Assembly: GCA_030429735.1 (NCBI GenBank)
Contig: JAUIET010000004.1
Coordinates: 310,001 to 374,000, forward strand
Direction: 5' to 3'
DNA: 64,000 bases
Origin: Gammaproteobacteria bacterium
GTDB taxonomy: Bacteria > Pseudomonadota > Gammaproteobacteria > Pseudomonadales > JAUIET01
The position numbers and the translations under genes were made by a program. The notes below the pieces were generated by a model. The model did not search any database, was not told the origin of the DNA, and saw only the letters and a list, made by a program, of their open reading frames with translations. Shown here piece after piece: positions 53,492-63,066 of this stretch. The stretch's first letter is position 1; the number at the start of each line of letters is the position of its first letter.

Positions 53492-55048
53492 TTATTCCGA
53501 GTGCGTCACGCGAAGAACTTCTTCCAGCGTCGTCTCATGTTGAATTACGCATTGCAAACCGTTTTCTTGGATGCTCATGCTGGATAATCGTGCTGCCGCT
53601 TCAAGCTCTGCCTCACTGGCACCGCCGTGAATCAGTTGCCGAATGTCTGTGTCCACGGCAAGCAATTCATAGATGCCTTTTCGACCTTTATAACCGCTGA
53701 AACTGCACTCTTCACAACCCACCGCCTGAGCCAGCTCTACACAGTGTTGGTCATAACGCTGAAACAAGGTCTGTTCAAAGTCATCTGCTTCGCGAGTGCT
53801 TTTGCATGCGGGACAAAGTGTACGAATCAATCGTTGCGCAAGCACGCCCACCAGACTTGACGATAGCAGGAATGGCTCAATACCCATGTCCTGTAAACGC
53901 GTAATCGCGCCTACGGCACTGTTTGTGTGCAACGTTGACATCACCATATGCCCCGTCAAGCTTGCTTGCACTGCAATCTCGGCTGTTTCCAGATCTCGTA
54001 TTTCTCCCACCATAACCACATCTGGGTCTTGCCGGAGTATGGCGCGCAGACCTCGCGCAAAGGTCATGTCGGCGCGCAAATTAACCTGCGATTGACCCAC
54101 GCCTTCCAGGTTGTATTCGATAGGGTCCTCGATGGTCAGAATATTGCGGCTGTGATCGTTCAGTTCGATCAGCGAAGAATACAGCGTGGTGCTTTTGCCC
54201 GAACCAGTAGGTCCGGTGACCAGGAAAATGCCATGAGGTTGGTTAATTATGCCGCGCAGACTCAACAGCGACTGTGGGTCCAGGCCCAAAGCATCAAGTT
54301 GAAAGTTGTTAGACGCTTTATCGAGCAAGCGCAGAACAACGCGTTCACCGTAACTCGACGGCAGAGTAGAAGCACGCACATCCACTTCCCGGCCTCCTAC
54401 TCGTAGGCTGATACGACCATCTTGAGGCACTCGTTTCTCAGCAATGTCCATCTTCGCCATTACTTTTATTCGCGAAACCAACAATGCAGCCAATTCACGT
54501 CGCGGTTGCACCGCAGTACGAAGAACACCGTCGATGCGAAAGCGCACTGCCAGCGAGCGTTCGTAAGTCTCTATGTGAACGTCAGAGGCGCCTTGCTTTA
54601 CTGCCTCATTGAGTACCGCATTAATCAGTCGGATAATCGGCGCGTCGTCTTCGCGGCTGAGCAAATCTTCAGCCTCTGGAACAGAGTTGGCCAAGCTGTC
54701 CAAATCAAGCTCGTCACCCAGTCCCTGCACCATTTGCATGGCTGCTGCACTGTCCTGCTCATAGGCAGCATTCAGCGAATCATCGAACTGTTGATCGTCC
54801 ACTGAGTGAAATCTGTACGGTCCGTTGTAAGCAAGAATACGTCTTGCTTCAAGAATGCTTTCCAAAGTCACGCTCTGTCTGTGCACCAGGCTCAAGCCTT
54901 CAGCACCTTCGCGACAAAACACGCCAAACTTCCGCGCGAATGCTAAAGGAATTTTTCGTTCAATGGCTAAGCTGCGCTCAGAATCATCATTTGCGGATAC
55001 AGAATCCCCAAACATCATTGGCACAGTAGGCTCTAAGGCATCTAGCAT
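53492..55048 (-). CDS. gspE: GspE, T2SS traffic ATPase
   Basis: This 518-residue hexameric cytoplasmic ATPase drives pseudopilus assembly. Visible motifs are Walker A GPTGSGKSTTLYSSL, the Asp box NILTIEDPIEY, Walker B DVVMVGEIRDLETAEIA, a His box MSTLHTNSAVGAITRL and the zinc-binding tetracysteine CPAC...CEEC typical of GspE/PilB. The N-terminal ~140 residues form the GspL-binding region. It is first in the minus-strand operon and divergent from gspC across 144 bp that must hold both promoters. Confidence 0.97.
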   Translation of the reverse strand: MLDALEPTVPMMFGDSVSANDDSERSLAIERKIPLAFARKFGVFCREGAEGLSLVHRQSVTLESILEARRILAYNGPYRFHSVDDQQFDDSLNAAYEQDSAAAMQMVQGLGDELDLDSLANSVPEAEDLLSREDDAPIIRLINAVLNEAVKQGASDVHIETYERSLAVRFRIDGVLRTAVQPRRELAALLVSRIKVMAKMDIAEKRVPQDGRISLRVGGREVDVRASTLPSSYGERVVLRLLDKASNNFQLDALGLDPQSLLSLRGIINQPHGIFLVTGPTGSGKSTTLYSSLIELNDHSRNILTIEDPIEYNLEGVGQSQVNLRADMTFARGLRAILRQDPDVVMVGEIRDLETAEIAVQASLTGHMVMSTLHTNSAVGAITRLQDMGIEPFLLSSSLVGVLAQRLIRTLCPACKSTREADDFEQTLFQRYDQHCVELAQAVGCEECSFSGYKGRKGIYELLAVDTDIRQLIHGGASEAELEAAARLSSMSIQENGLQCVIQHETTLEEVLRVTHSE

Positions 55049-55192
55049 AGATTGTCCGGTAGCGGTGTGTATTTGATTTCTTGTACTAAACTATAGTTGC
55101 GACCGAAACATTCGACCAGCTTATGATCTATTTGAGCAACAGAGTGATTGGTGCACGTTTTTTAACCACATCACATCACAGACTGCGATCAG

Positions 55193-55783
55193 GTGTTTCA
55201 AATTAAATCAATAATTGTTGATAGACCACGCGTTGTCATTGGCGCAGCCAGCCTGCTGTTGGGCGCTGCTTTTGTTTTGCACACCGCAACGCTCTGGTGG
55301 CCGACCAGTACTGGTTCTCAACTTTCGAACAACACAAAACGCAGTGCATTGAACTTCGATGTTGAACGCATTGTATCCAGTAACGTATTTGCCATTGCCA
55401 ATTCATCTGCAAATTCGGCAGAAGGCAAACAAAAAGCTACCACCGTGAGCCACTCGGAATTTTCCCTGCAGGCAATTTTTGAATCCTCGGATGAGAGCCG
55501 CAGCACAGCGATAATCGCCAAACCAGGACAGCCTCCACGCACGTACGCTGTGGGTAGCAATCTGGCTGACGGCATCAGTGTATCGAGTATTGAACGTGAT
55601 CGTGTGTATCTGAATACTCACGGTGAACGCGCAGTGCTGACATTCCGACAAGCAGCACGCACACCAGGGAATACCATTCAGCGCGCAGCGGATAAACTTC
55701 TGAACCAACTCCCAAATGACGGCAAACTCGGGCAAGTCCGACAGCGCCTGGAACAACTGCGTAAACAAAGTCAGGAGCAGTAA
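55193..55783 (+). CDS. gspC: GspC, inner-membrane/secretin linker
   Basis: This 196-residue protein has a short cytoplasmic start, one helix (about 15-35) and a periplasmic HR domain (SEFSLQAIFESSDESRSTAIIAKPGQPPRTYAVGSNLADG is the recognisable part). It ends in a Gln-rich coiled-coil-like tail instead of a PDZ domain. It joins the inner platform to the secretin. The start codon is GTG without a clear ribosome site. It lies upstream of gspD2, whose start immediately follows its stop. Confidence 0.88.
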   Translation: MFQIKSIIVDRPRVVIGAASLLLGAAFVLHTATLWWPTSTGSQLSNNTKRSALNFDVERIVSSNVFAIANSSANSAEGKQKATTVSHSEFSLQAIFESSDESRSTAIIAKPGQPPRTYAVGSNLADGISVSSIERDRVYLNTHGERAVLTFRQAARTPGNTIQRAADKLLNQLPNDGKLGQVRQRLEQLRKQSQEQ

Positions 55784-55786
55784 TTG

Positions 55787-57808
55787 ATGACGGCAAACAG
55801 ACATTCTGGCAGCGTGTTTTCGCACCTGTTTATTTTCAGACCGCAATTACACCGTAGTGTGATTCTTTTAGCGGTCATGCTGTTGCCTCTATTGCTGGCT
55901 CAAAACGTCGCAGCGCAGAGCGCACAACCGGCCTTCGATGCCGGCAATGATGGCGTCACCATGAACATGCGCGATGCCGACATACGCAGCGTGATCCAAT
56001 GGGTATCCGATATCACTGGCAAGAATATCCTGGTTCACAATGCCGTGACCGGCAACGTCACTATTATTTCGGCGGGGCCCGTAAGCTCTGAAGAAGCCTA
56101 TGAATTGTTCCTCTCTGCGCTTCAGGTCAACGGCTTTGCGGCACAGGAAAATGACGGAGTCATCAGTATCGTACCCGAAAGTGTTGCCGCGCAGGGCAAC
56201 ACACCATTCAGTAGCGACAGTGGTTCTTCGGTGGTCACCCGCGTTTTACCGGTAAAGCACATTCCAGCTACCCAGCTGATAGGCTTGTTGCGACCTCTGC
56301 TGCCAGAGCACTCCCAGATTGCGGCTGACAGTTCATCAAATTCGCTGGTCGTCGTTGATAGAGTCGACAATATCGAGAAGATTGAGAACATCCTGGCACG
56401 TATGGATAAACCCAGCAACAGCGAATTTGATGTTGTAAAACTCAAGCACGCCAACGCTTCCGACATACTGCAAAGTCTTTCCCAACTGATGCCGCCTGGC
56501 GGTGATCCTGCAGCATCGCTGAGTGTTAAGTTCTCTGTTGATGAACGCAGCAACAGTGTACTTATGTATGGTGACGCCTCTCGGCGCAGTAACCTGCGTA
56601 AGCTGATAACCCGCCTTGATCAACCGGTACAAGGTGATGGCAGCACACAGGTGGTCTACTTGAATTACGTCGATGCGACCGAGCTGGTGCCTATTCTGGA
56701 AAGCATGGCCGGTGTGCAAGCGCAGGAACAGGGCCAAGAGCGCATGAATGTCAGTGTTGAAGCCAGCGAAAGCACGAATGCATTGGTGATCAGCGCACCG
56801 CCAGCCCTGATGTCGGATATGAAGCGAGTAGTTTCTCAGATTGATATACGTAAGGCACAAGTGCTGATAGAAGCTCTGGTAGTACAGGTTAACAACAGCG
56901 TTGCAAACGATATCGGCGTGAGCTGGATCTCCACAGAATCTGTGCTCAACGATCCAGACGGTGGTGTGCTCAGTGCGGTGAACACTTTGGGTAACTTGCC
57001 GCTGGCCGCCGTATCTGATGCACTTTCGCCGGTCCCCAATATTGGTACAGATTTCAACCCGGCAGCGGGGCTAACGTTTGGCTTCTTCCGTAACGGTTCT
57101 CTACGTGCCGCTATTCGTGCTCTATCATCAAACAGTAACGCGAACATTCTTTCAACGCCAACCATCATTGCCCTGGACAATGAAGAAGCCGAATTGCTGG
57201 TCGGGCAAAGTGTTCCGTTTTTGACTGGCCAATCAACTGGCAGCGCATCATCTACTGCCGACCCGTTTAATACTATTGAGCGCCAGGATATAGGAACGTC
57301 GCTGCGAGTCACACCTAGAATTAATCAGGGTGACTCTATCGCTCTGCAATTGGAACAAACCACTGAGACGATCGACCAATCGGTCGACCCGGCGGTAGCG
57401 GACGTAGCAACGGACTTAATTACCAGAAAGACCGAGATGCGAACTCGGGCATTAATAAAAGATGGCGAGGTGCTGGTGATTGGAGGCCTGATCAGTGACG
57501 AAGAACGCGAACGCCGCAGCAAAGTCCCTGTACTGGGCGATATACCGGTCCTGGGTAAGCTGTTCAGTTCAAAAGGTGTTACAAAAACCAAGAGTAATCT
57601 GATGGTGTTTATTCATCCTGTGATACTGAAAGATGCAGCGCACAGACGGGAATTGACCAAGAGCCGCTACAATTTTATGCGCGATCAGCAGGAAAACTCT
57701 GATCTGGGTGGCAAATGGCTGCAAGACTATAAATTCAAACCCTTGCTTCCACAATTTGAATTGTATGCGCCCGGTCCAGCGCAAGATCATGCAAGCTCAG
57801 ATCACTGA
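55787..57808 (+). CDS. gspD: Type II secretion secretin GspD, copy 2
   Basis: This 673-residue secretin has a signal peptide (cleavage near NVAAQ). Its N0 start VTMNMRDADIRSVIQWVSDITG is almost the same as in copy 1, followed by N1-N3 repeats (RVLPVKHIPATQLIGLLRPLL, ERSNSVLMYGD). The secretin core has ALDNEEAELLVGQSVPFLTGQ, VIGGLISDEE and VPVLGDIPVLGKLF, and a C-terminal S-like tail. The ATG at 55787 has AGGAG about 9 bases upstream. It is in the canonical gspC-gspD order, so it is probably the principal T2SS pore. Its end overlaps the convergent permease gene by 7 bp. Confidence 0.95.
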   Translation: MTANRHSGSVFSHLFIFRPQLHRSVILLAVMLLPLLLAQNVAAQSAQPAFDAGNDGVTMNMRDADIRSVIQWVSDITGKNILVHNAVTGNVTIISAGPVSSEEAYELFLSALQVNGFAAQENDGVISIVPESVAAQGNTPFSSDSGSSVVTRVLPVKHIPATQLIGLLRPLLPEHSQIAADSSSNSLVVVDRVDNIEKIENILARMDKPSNSEFDVVKLKHANASDILQSLSQLMPPGGDPAASLSVKFSVDERSNSVLMYGDASRRSNLRKLITRLDQPVQGDGSTQVVYLNYVDATELVPILESMAGVQAQEQGQERMNVSVEASESTNALVISAPPALMSDMKRVVSQIDIRKAQVLIEALVVQVNNSVANDIGVSWISTESVLNDPDGGVLSAVNTLGNLPLAAVSDALSPVPNIGTDFNPAAGLTFGFFRNGSLRAAIRALSSNSNANILSTPTIIALDNEEAELLVGQSVPFLTGQSTGSASSTADPFNTIERQDIGTSLRVTPRINQGDSIALQLEQTTETIDQSVDPAVADVATDLITRKTEMRTRALIKDGEVLVIGGLISDEERERRSKVPVLGDIPVLGKLFSSKGVTKTKSNLMVFIHPVILKDAAHRRELTKSRYNFMRDQQENSDLGGKWLQDYKFKPLLPQFELYAPGPAQDHASSDH

Positions 57809-59175
57809 CCGAGCGCTACCACACCCAACAGGCTCAAAGTTACCAGCACCGGTATCACCACGGTGATCATGCCAACGTCACGGTAGGCCTGCTTGTGAGT
57901 GAGTTGCGTAATGGTGAGCATGGCAACCACTGCACCGCAGTGAGGTAAGGAATCAAAACCACCGCTCGCCATCGTCGCAATTCGGTGCAAAGTTTCCGGC
58001 TCAATGCCCATTTCCAAATACGCTGGCGCCATGGTTTGCATGAATATTTGCAAGCCACCGGACGCGGAGCCTGTAATTGCTGACACCAGGCTGACCGAGA
58101 AGAACATAGACAACAGCGGCGGCAAAGAAGATTCCAACACATACTGTGTTGATTCTGCGAACACCGCTGTTTTAGTCACAACGCCACCAAAACCAATCAC
58201 GGCTGCTGTATTTACCAAGGGCATAATGGAATCCTGTGTGCCCAGCCCAATGGTATGCAACGCGTTCCTGCGAACGGCGGGGAATAACAGTACCGCCAGA
58301 GATGTCCCACAAAACAGTGCAATGCTTGGCCAGACGATCGGCTGCTTATTGGCAAAATTTAACAACTGAGACAGGGCAGACTCTGTGGCCAGAGTATCCT
58401 CGCCAAACAACAGCAATAGAATTCGCGGTAACATGATAGTAAGCAGCACGACGACGAGAGGTAAACACGCCACTAACCAGTGTGGTAATTCACTGTCACT
58501 AAGCTCCACGATACGATCTCGTGGTCCAGGTTGAAACCCTTCCCCATGTGCAGATGCCAGACGGCGCTGTCGCTCGAGATACCAGATACCACCCGCGAAC
58601 ATCCCGATACCGCCTGCCAGGCCAAGCCAAAAACCTGCAAACAAATCAGTGCCGAGGGAGACTGATGAAATAACATTATGAATGGATGGCGTACCCGGTA
58701 ATGCCGTCAACGTAAACGTACCCGCACCCAGTGCCAGGGCAGCGCAGAATAGGCGTTTAGGGATATCAGCTTCCTGCAGCAGTTTCAGACCCAGAGGGTA
58801 CATTGCAAAAACAACCACAAAAACCACGACGCCACCGTAGGTCAGTAGAGCACAGGCTAGCGTGGTGATCCATAATGCCCGATGAGCGCCCAGCTTACGA
58901 ACCATCGCCATCGCCAGACTAGCCGCCGCATGGCTGTCTCCCATGACACGCCCGAACATCGCACCGGCTGCAAACAGCAAAAAAAACTTACCGGCAAATG
59001 TAAATGCACCCAGCGGACCAAAAGAAAAATACTCGGTAAGTCCCTGCGCTATCGGCAAATCATTGGTGATGATAACGAGCAAAGAACACAATAATGCGGC
59101 GAAGATGATATCGACACCGCGCAGCGCAAGCCAAATCAGCAGTGCGACGGAGACGAGTAATCCTGCTATAGCCAT
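57802..59175 (-). CDS. GntP-family permease
   Basis: This 457-residue inner-membrane protein has about 12-13 hydrophobic helices and fits the gluconate:H+ symporter (GntP) family. Landmarks include FAAGAMFGRVMGDSHAAASLA, an ALPGTPSIHNVI loop and a GSASGGLQIFMQTMAPAY segment with FDSLPHCGAVVAML. It imports a small organic acid; gluconate, ketogluconate, glycerate and hydroxybutyrate are known family substrates and the sequence does not decide between them. No catabolic gene adjoins it. Confidence 0.88.
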   Translation of the reverse strand: MAIAGLLVSVALLIWLALRGVDIIFAALLCSLLVIITNDLPIAQGLTEYFSFGPLGAFTFAGKFFLLFAAGAMFGRVMGDSHAAASLAMAMVRKLGAHRALWITTLACALLTYGGVVVFVVVFAMYPLGLKLLQEADIPKRLFCAALALGAGTFTLTALPGTPSIHNVISSVSLGTDLFAGFWLGLAGGIGMFAGGIWYLERQRRLASAHGEGFQPGPRDRIVELSDSELPHWLVACLPLVVVLLTIMLPRILLLLFGEDTLATESALSQLLNFANKQPIVWPSIALFCGTSLAVLLFPAVRRNALHTIGLGTQDSIMPLVNTAAVIGFGGVVTKTAVFAESTQYVLESSLPPLLSMFFSVSLVSAITGSASGGLQIFMQTMAPAYLEMGIEPETLHRIATMASGGFDSLPHCGAVVAMLTITQLTHKQAYRDVGMITVVIPVLVTLSLLGVVALGQ

Positions 59176-59251
59176 AAGATTCCTGTTGTTATTTTGGTCA
59201 CGCTCGCTGCTATGGTATTAACCGCTGCATCGATTGGCAAGCTGTAAGCGT

Positions 59252-60355
59252 TTAGAACCAGCGAGTTCCCTGTAACCGATTCCACCAACGCATCAGAAGG
59301 TCGTCCAAGGTGCTTGTTGCCGCCATACCAAATCGTTGCTGCAGGCTCTTCTTCTCTTCATAGCGAACTTGATACAGGTCGGCGTCGTCCACTTGATTAA
59401 ACAGATAGTCATCACTGGTACTTATTTCGTCAGCAAGCAGCAAGTCAATGGCTCGTTTACCGTACCAGGTTTCGCCGGTCGCAACTTTATCAATATCAAG
59501 TTGAGGTCGGTGCTCCGCCACCCATTCTTTAAACAATACGTGGGTTTCCTCCAGATCCTGCTTGAATTTCTCGCGTCCCTTATCCGTATTTTCGCCAAAC
59601 AAAGTCAGGGTTCGCTTGTATTCACCGGCTGTTAATATCTCGACGTCAACCTCATTCTTTTGCAGCAGGCGATGAAAGTTAGGTATCTGTGCCACGACCC
59701 CTATCGAGCCGAGCACAGCAAAAGGTGCGGCAACAATTTTATCCGCCAGACATGCCATCATGTAGCCACCACTGGCGGCAACCTTATCAACACAAACCGT
59801 AAGCGGTATATTGCGCTGTTTGACTCGCTGCAATTGTGACGCTGCCAGGCCATAACCATGCACCACGCCACCCGGAGTTTCCAGCACCAGCACAAGTTCA
59901 TCCTGAGGTCTTGCAAGTGATAACACACTACTGACTTCTTCGCGTAAATGATCGACCGCTGATGCCTGAAGGTCGCCATTGAAGTTCACCACAAAGATGC
60001 GCTTTTTGCCTAGTTCTGGTTCCGCGCTGCCGGCGTCAGCATCAACCTCGGAATGAGCTGGCTTTTTATCGGTTTTCTTGAGTGTCTTCTTCTCCGATTT
60101 AAGGCGTTTTTTTTCGTCTTTTTGCCGTTGCTTTTCTTCGGCTTTGAACTGCGGTTCAGATAACACGGCGTGCCGCAAGGTGTCGCGCATATCATTGTAT
60201 CGGCGGTTCAGATTTTTGACTTCAATATGGCCATCTTGCGATGGCTTGCCGCGCTGGGCAGCAGTGGCCGCCGATGCAATAACAAACATGATTGCGACGG
60301 CAATGGTGACTACTTTGGCAAGGAACAAGCCATATTCTGCGAACAATTCGAGCAC
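59252..60355 (-). CDS. sohB: SohB, S49-family inner-membrane protease
   Basis: This 367-residue signal-peptide-peptidase-like serine protease has an N-terminal helix (about 8-30) and a Lys/Glu-rich charged segment (about 70-110) with coiled-coil character. The S49 domain has VLVLETPGGVVHGYGLA, the catalytic Ser in DKVAASGGYMMACLAD, GSIGVVAQIPNF and the catalytic Lys in AGEYKRTLTLFGENT. E. coli SohB is a putative periplasmic-side protease of the inner membrane. A TATAAT box lies about 33 bases upstream. Confidence 0.93.
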   Translation of the reverse strand: MLELFAEYGLFLAKVVTIAVAIMFVIASAATAAQRGKPSQDGHIEVKNLNRRYNDMRDTLRHAVLSEPQFKAEEKQRQKDEKKRLKSEKKTLKKTDKKPAHSEVDADAGSAEPELGKKRIFVVNFNGDLQASAVDHLREEVSSVLSLARPQDELVLVLETPGGVVHGYGLAASQLQRVKQRNIPLTVCVDKVAASGGYMMACLADKIVAAPFAVLGSIGVVAQIPNFHRLLQKNEVDVEILTAGEYKRTLTLFGENTDKGREKFKQDLEETHVLFKEWVAEHRPQLDIDKVATGETWYGKRAIDLLLADEISTSDDYLFNQVDDADLYQVRYEEKKSLQQRFGMAATSTLDDLLMRWWNRLQGTRWF

Positions 60356-60387
60356 AAGACGCTCCGTAGACGTTTTGGGGGCGCGAG

Positions 60388-60393
60388 ATTATA
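60388..60393 (-). promoter_or_regulatory. -10 element upstream of sohB
   Basis: A perfect minus-strand TATAAT sits 33 bases before the sohB ATG, placing transcription start about 25 bases upstream of the gene. The expected -35 region (TGTCTG or GTCTGC) is a poor match. Confidence 0.4.
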
Positions 60394-60431
60394 GCGTGAA
60401 ACCGTTAACAGCAGACAGGGGCCGAATTGAA

Positions 60432-61088
60432 TTACTTCCAGGTGTCTAGCGCTGCGACCGCCTGCTCGTTGGTCGGGCTTGCTAGCAAGGTATTGCCGCT
60501 CAGCACCACCTCAAAACTCGCCTCATGCGCCATGGGCATGTACACGGCACTGCCGTATTGAGGTCTCAGCCAGGGCAACCTTTTATGCAGCCCGTGCAGT
60601 AATTTCCAAGTATCAATGCCAAAGTCCGATGCGCCCAGTTCATGGACATAGCGCGGGTTATTCCGCTCCTGTTCCAATATCAGATAGCGGCCGGATAAGC
60701 GTCCTAGCCTGTACAAGGGTTCAATGTTAAGCGACGCGAGCAAGCCACGCCAGGCAATAATGCGAGTATCCAGCTGCCATTGGTCACCATGCAATTCGAA
60801 CGCATTTTCAGGTTGGCCAGGAACGCTGACAGTCGCAATGTAAATTTGCGGCTTGAACTCAGTGAAACGAATATTCGCGATGCTCTGCGCCGCGAGTAAT
60901 GGTTTGTAGGAGCGCATATCTCCCGCCATTGACGCGAGCAATGCAGCCAAAACGAGAAACGCAACGCCCGCACACCCTCTTAGCCAGGCAAGAAACCAGT
61001 TACCGCGCAAGAGTATCTTAAGCGCTGCGATCAACAGCAACAGCACTGCGATCCAGAGAATAATTTGAGCCGTCGTACTGGTCGTCAT
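60432..61088 (-). CDS. Small two-TM envelope protein of unknown function
   Basis: This 218-residue protein has two N-terminal helices (about 8-24 and 36-52), followed by a periplasmic beta-rich domain of about 165 residues containing FELHGDQWQLDTRIIAWRGLLASLNIEPLYRLGRLSGRYLILEQE. Proteins of this shape are widespread in gammaproteobacteria and are sometimes annotated as cation/multidrug efflux pumps, but nothing here shows transport. It lies between sohB and the FimL-like gene on the same strand with 76 and 63 bp gaps. Confidence 0.75.
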   Translation of the reverse strand: MTTSTTAQIILWIAVLLLLIAALKILLRGNWFLAWLRGCAGVAFLVLAALLASMAGDMRSYKPLLAAQSIANIRFTEFKPQIYIATVSVPGQPENAFELHGDQWQLDTRIIAWRGLLASLNIEPLYRLGRLSGRYLILEQERNNPRYVHELGASDFGIDTWKLLHGLHKRLPWLRPQYGSAVYMPMAHEASFEVVLSGNTLLASPTNEQAVAALDTWK

Positions 61089-61151
61089 CCTTAACTCAGT
61101 GGTTAGCTTGTTATAGCGCTGCCATCATCCACAGCCTTTAAGTGGTATTTT

Positions 61152-62840
61152 TCAGGCCGCGGCCGGGTAACCGATTTCGGTCAGGCTTTCATCGGCAACG
61201 TCCAGTACGCTGTCGTCAGCATCCTTGCGAAGCTCCAGTTGCGCAAGATAGTATTCCAGACTGATCAGCGCATCAGCCAGTGTTTCCAGTATGCTGTTGT
61301 CTAGCTCGCCCGTCTTGTTAATTGCAGATTCAATGAACTGTGTCGAACGCAACAGTATGTCCGCTGCACGCGGCAGGTCAAGCAATTGCAAGCCGCCACG
61401 CACCGAATTCAAGGTTGTTGCGATGTTCCCAAGATGCGCTCGATCAAACCCGGATTCAACGAATGAGGTAATCGCTCGTTTGGCCAGATTCAGACCGGCT
61501 TGCGCCTCAGTAACCACTGCCAATTCCGCACTTTGCAAGGCATTAGCGTCGGCGTTTGCAACCGGATCCGGTACATCCTTCGCCATACCATTGGCGTTCT
61601 CCAGCACACTTTCCACCATGATCAAGGTATCTGCAAGAGGCATCAGCCCCTCCCAGCTGACACTCTCAGGCTGTTCGGCCCAGCGACGCACATCCTGCCG
61701 TCGCGCAACCAGTAAACCACTGAGCGTCTCTCCACCGGTTTCTCCAAGACACGCCAGAATGTTGTCTAACTGACTTTCGAGCTTCTCAAGGTCTTCCTTG
61801 TGAAACTCATTCGCACGCGAGGCCAGATCAAGATATTCGCGCGCTGATGCCAATAAGGAAGCCAGTTTGTCTAATCTTGCCTGTTCCACGTGCACATTAT
61901 GACCGTACACGTACGCCCGCTCTTCACGAAGCACTGGCTCAGAGTCGGTGATTTCAAATCGTATGTCCTTAAGCGCCAGCGATGCCAAAGGGTGTACTTG
62001 CTCAGTTAGGCTGAGAAAATACAACAACTCGTCTCGTTCACTGTCAGCCAGGCGTTGCGCCAGCTCGTCTTCCATATTGGCAAGAAATTGTCGGTACATT
62101 CGGTCCAGCGCCGACAGCCAGCGGACTCGGGACGCGTTTAATTCCAACTTGCGATTTGCCAGTGTGGCAATCACGGCAGAGCTCAACACCCATCGCTCCG
62201 AAGCAGCGGCGGTGCGCAGGCAACCATACATGCGTTCGCAAGCGCGTTGCATCAGCCCCAAATGCATGACTGGATCGCCCTCTCTCCGGATAATTGCAAT
62301 TAACCCGGTTTGATACATTTGTCGTAAGCGACGAACTGTCAAGCCGAGCTTTTCCAGGTCGATAACCTGGCTGGCGTCCAGCTCGGGCAGCGAGATGTCG
62401 CCGCTGGCCTGGAAGCGACTGAATCTGAATTCGGGAAGGCGTGATAAGCCGGCGAGCGATCGTACCTCAGTGATTGCGGGTGCAAGCAATACGGGTTTGC
62501 CCTGCCCGGTTGCCCGAACAAATTCCAGATAGCGCGGCATAGCAGCCAAAATGTCACTGATTGACTGCAGCGCGGGTGCTGCAGGCGCCCTCTCGCTGCT
62601 CAGTAATTGCTCAGCATAACGATGAAGATCTTCGCTGAGGGCGGCCAGCCCACGAAGTTCAATCATACGCAGGGCACCGTTTGCCTGAAGCAGACTTTGA
62701 GCAGCAGACTTTAACGGGGTTTTATCGCTTGGATCCTGTACAAAGTTGTGCCAGGCACTGCCCGCAAGGCGCAGAGTTTCGTCAAGCTCACTACCGAGAA
62801 TGCTGAGAGATGATAAGTTGACCGCGGATAAATCTGCCAT
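61152..62840 (-). CDS. fimL: FimL-like / ChpA N-terminus-like Hpt-type protein
   Basis: This predicted protein of about 562 residues is soluble and mostly helical, with two or more Hpt-like helical bundles: an N-terminal one (SLLQANGALRMIELRGLAALSEDLHRYAEQLL) and a C-terminal one (TLNSVRGGLQLLDLPRAADILLRSTQFI). It matches the plan of Pseudomonas FimL, a relative of the ChpA N-terminus that affects type IV pili and cAMP signalling. No receiver, kinase or CheW domain follows. I choose the ATG at 62840; a TATACT -10 at 62872-62877 would leave only a few leader bases for the alternative GTG at 62861. Confidence 0.75.
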   Translation of the reverse strand: MADLSAVNLSSLSILGSELDETLRLAGSAWHNFVQDPSDKTPLKSAAQSLLQANGALRMIELRGLAALSEDLHRYAEQLLSSERAPAAPALQSISDILAAMPRYLEFVRATGQGKPVLLAPAITEVRSLAGLSRLPEFRFSRFQASGDISLPELDASQVIDLEKLGLTVRRLRQMYQTGLIAIIRREGDPVMHLGLMQRACERMYGCLRTAAASERWVLSSAVIATLANRKLELNASRVRWLSALDRMYRQFLANMEDELAQRLADSERDELLYFLSLTEQVHPLASLALKDIRFEITDSEPVLREERAYVYGHNVHVEQARLDKLASLLASAREYLDLASRANEFHKEDLEKLESQLDNILACLGETGGETLSGLLVARRQDVRRWAEQPESVSWEGLMPLADTLIMVESVLENANGMAKDVPDPVANADANALQSAELAVVTEAQAGLNLAKRAITSFVESGFDRAHLGNIATTLNSVRGGLQLLDLPRAADILLRSTQFIESAINKTGELDNSILETLADALISLEYYLAQLELRKDADDSVLDVADESLTEIGYPAAA

Positions 62841-62871
62841 GTGGATAACACTATTAATCACTGATCTTTAA

Positions 62872-62877
62872 AGTATA
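62872..62877 (-). promoter_or_regulatory. -10 element upstream of the FimL-like gene
   Basis: Minus-strand TATACT, a five-of-six match, lies 32 bases upstream of the preferred ATG at 62840. The -35 region is not clear. It favours the ATG over the in-frame GTG at 62861. Confidence 0.35.
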
Positions 62878-63066
62878 ACCAACCCGCGAAATTCTGCCGG
62901 CGAAGCATTACACCCAGATATTTCAAAAACTGTTGATTAGATCACTCTACGTACTGTCAAAGCACGGCTGATGAATTACAATTAACTGTGTCTCAATAAA
63001 ACTGTGCACGACCCACGAACAAAAACAAACGCCGATTGCGCGGATACAAAACATCAAAGGACACCG

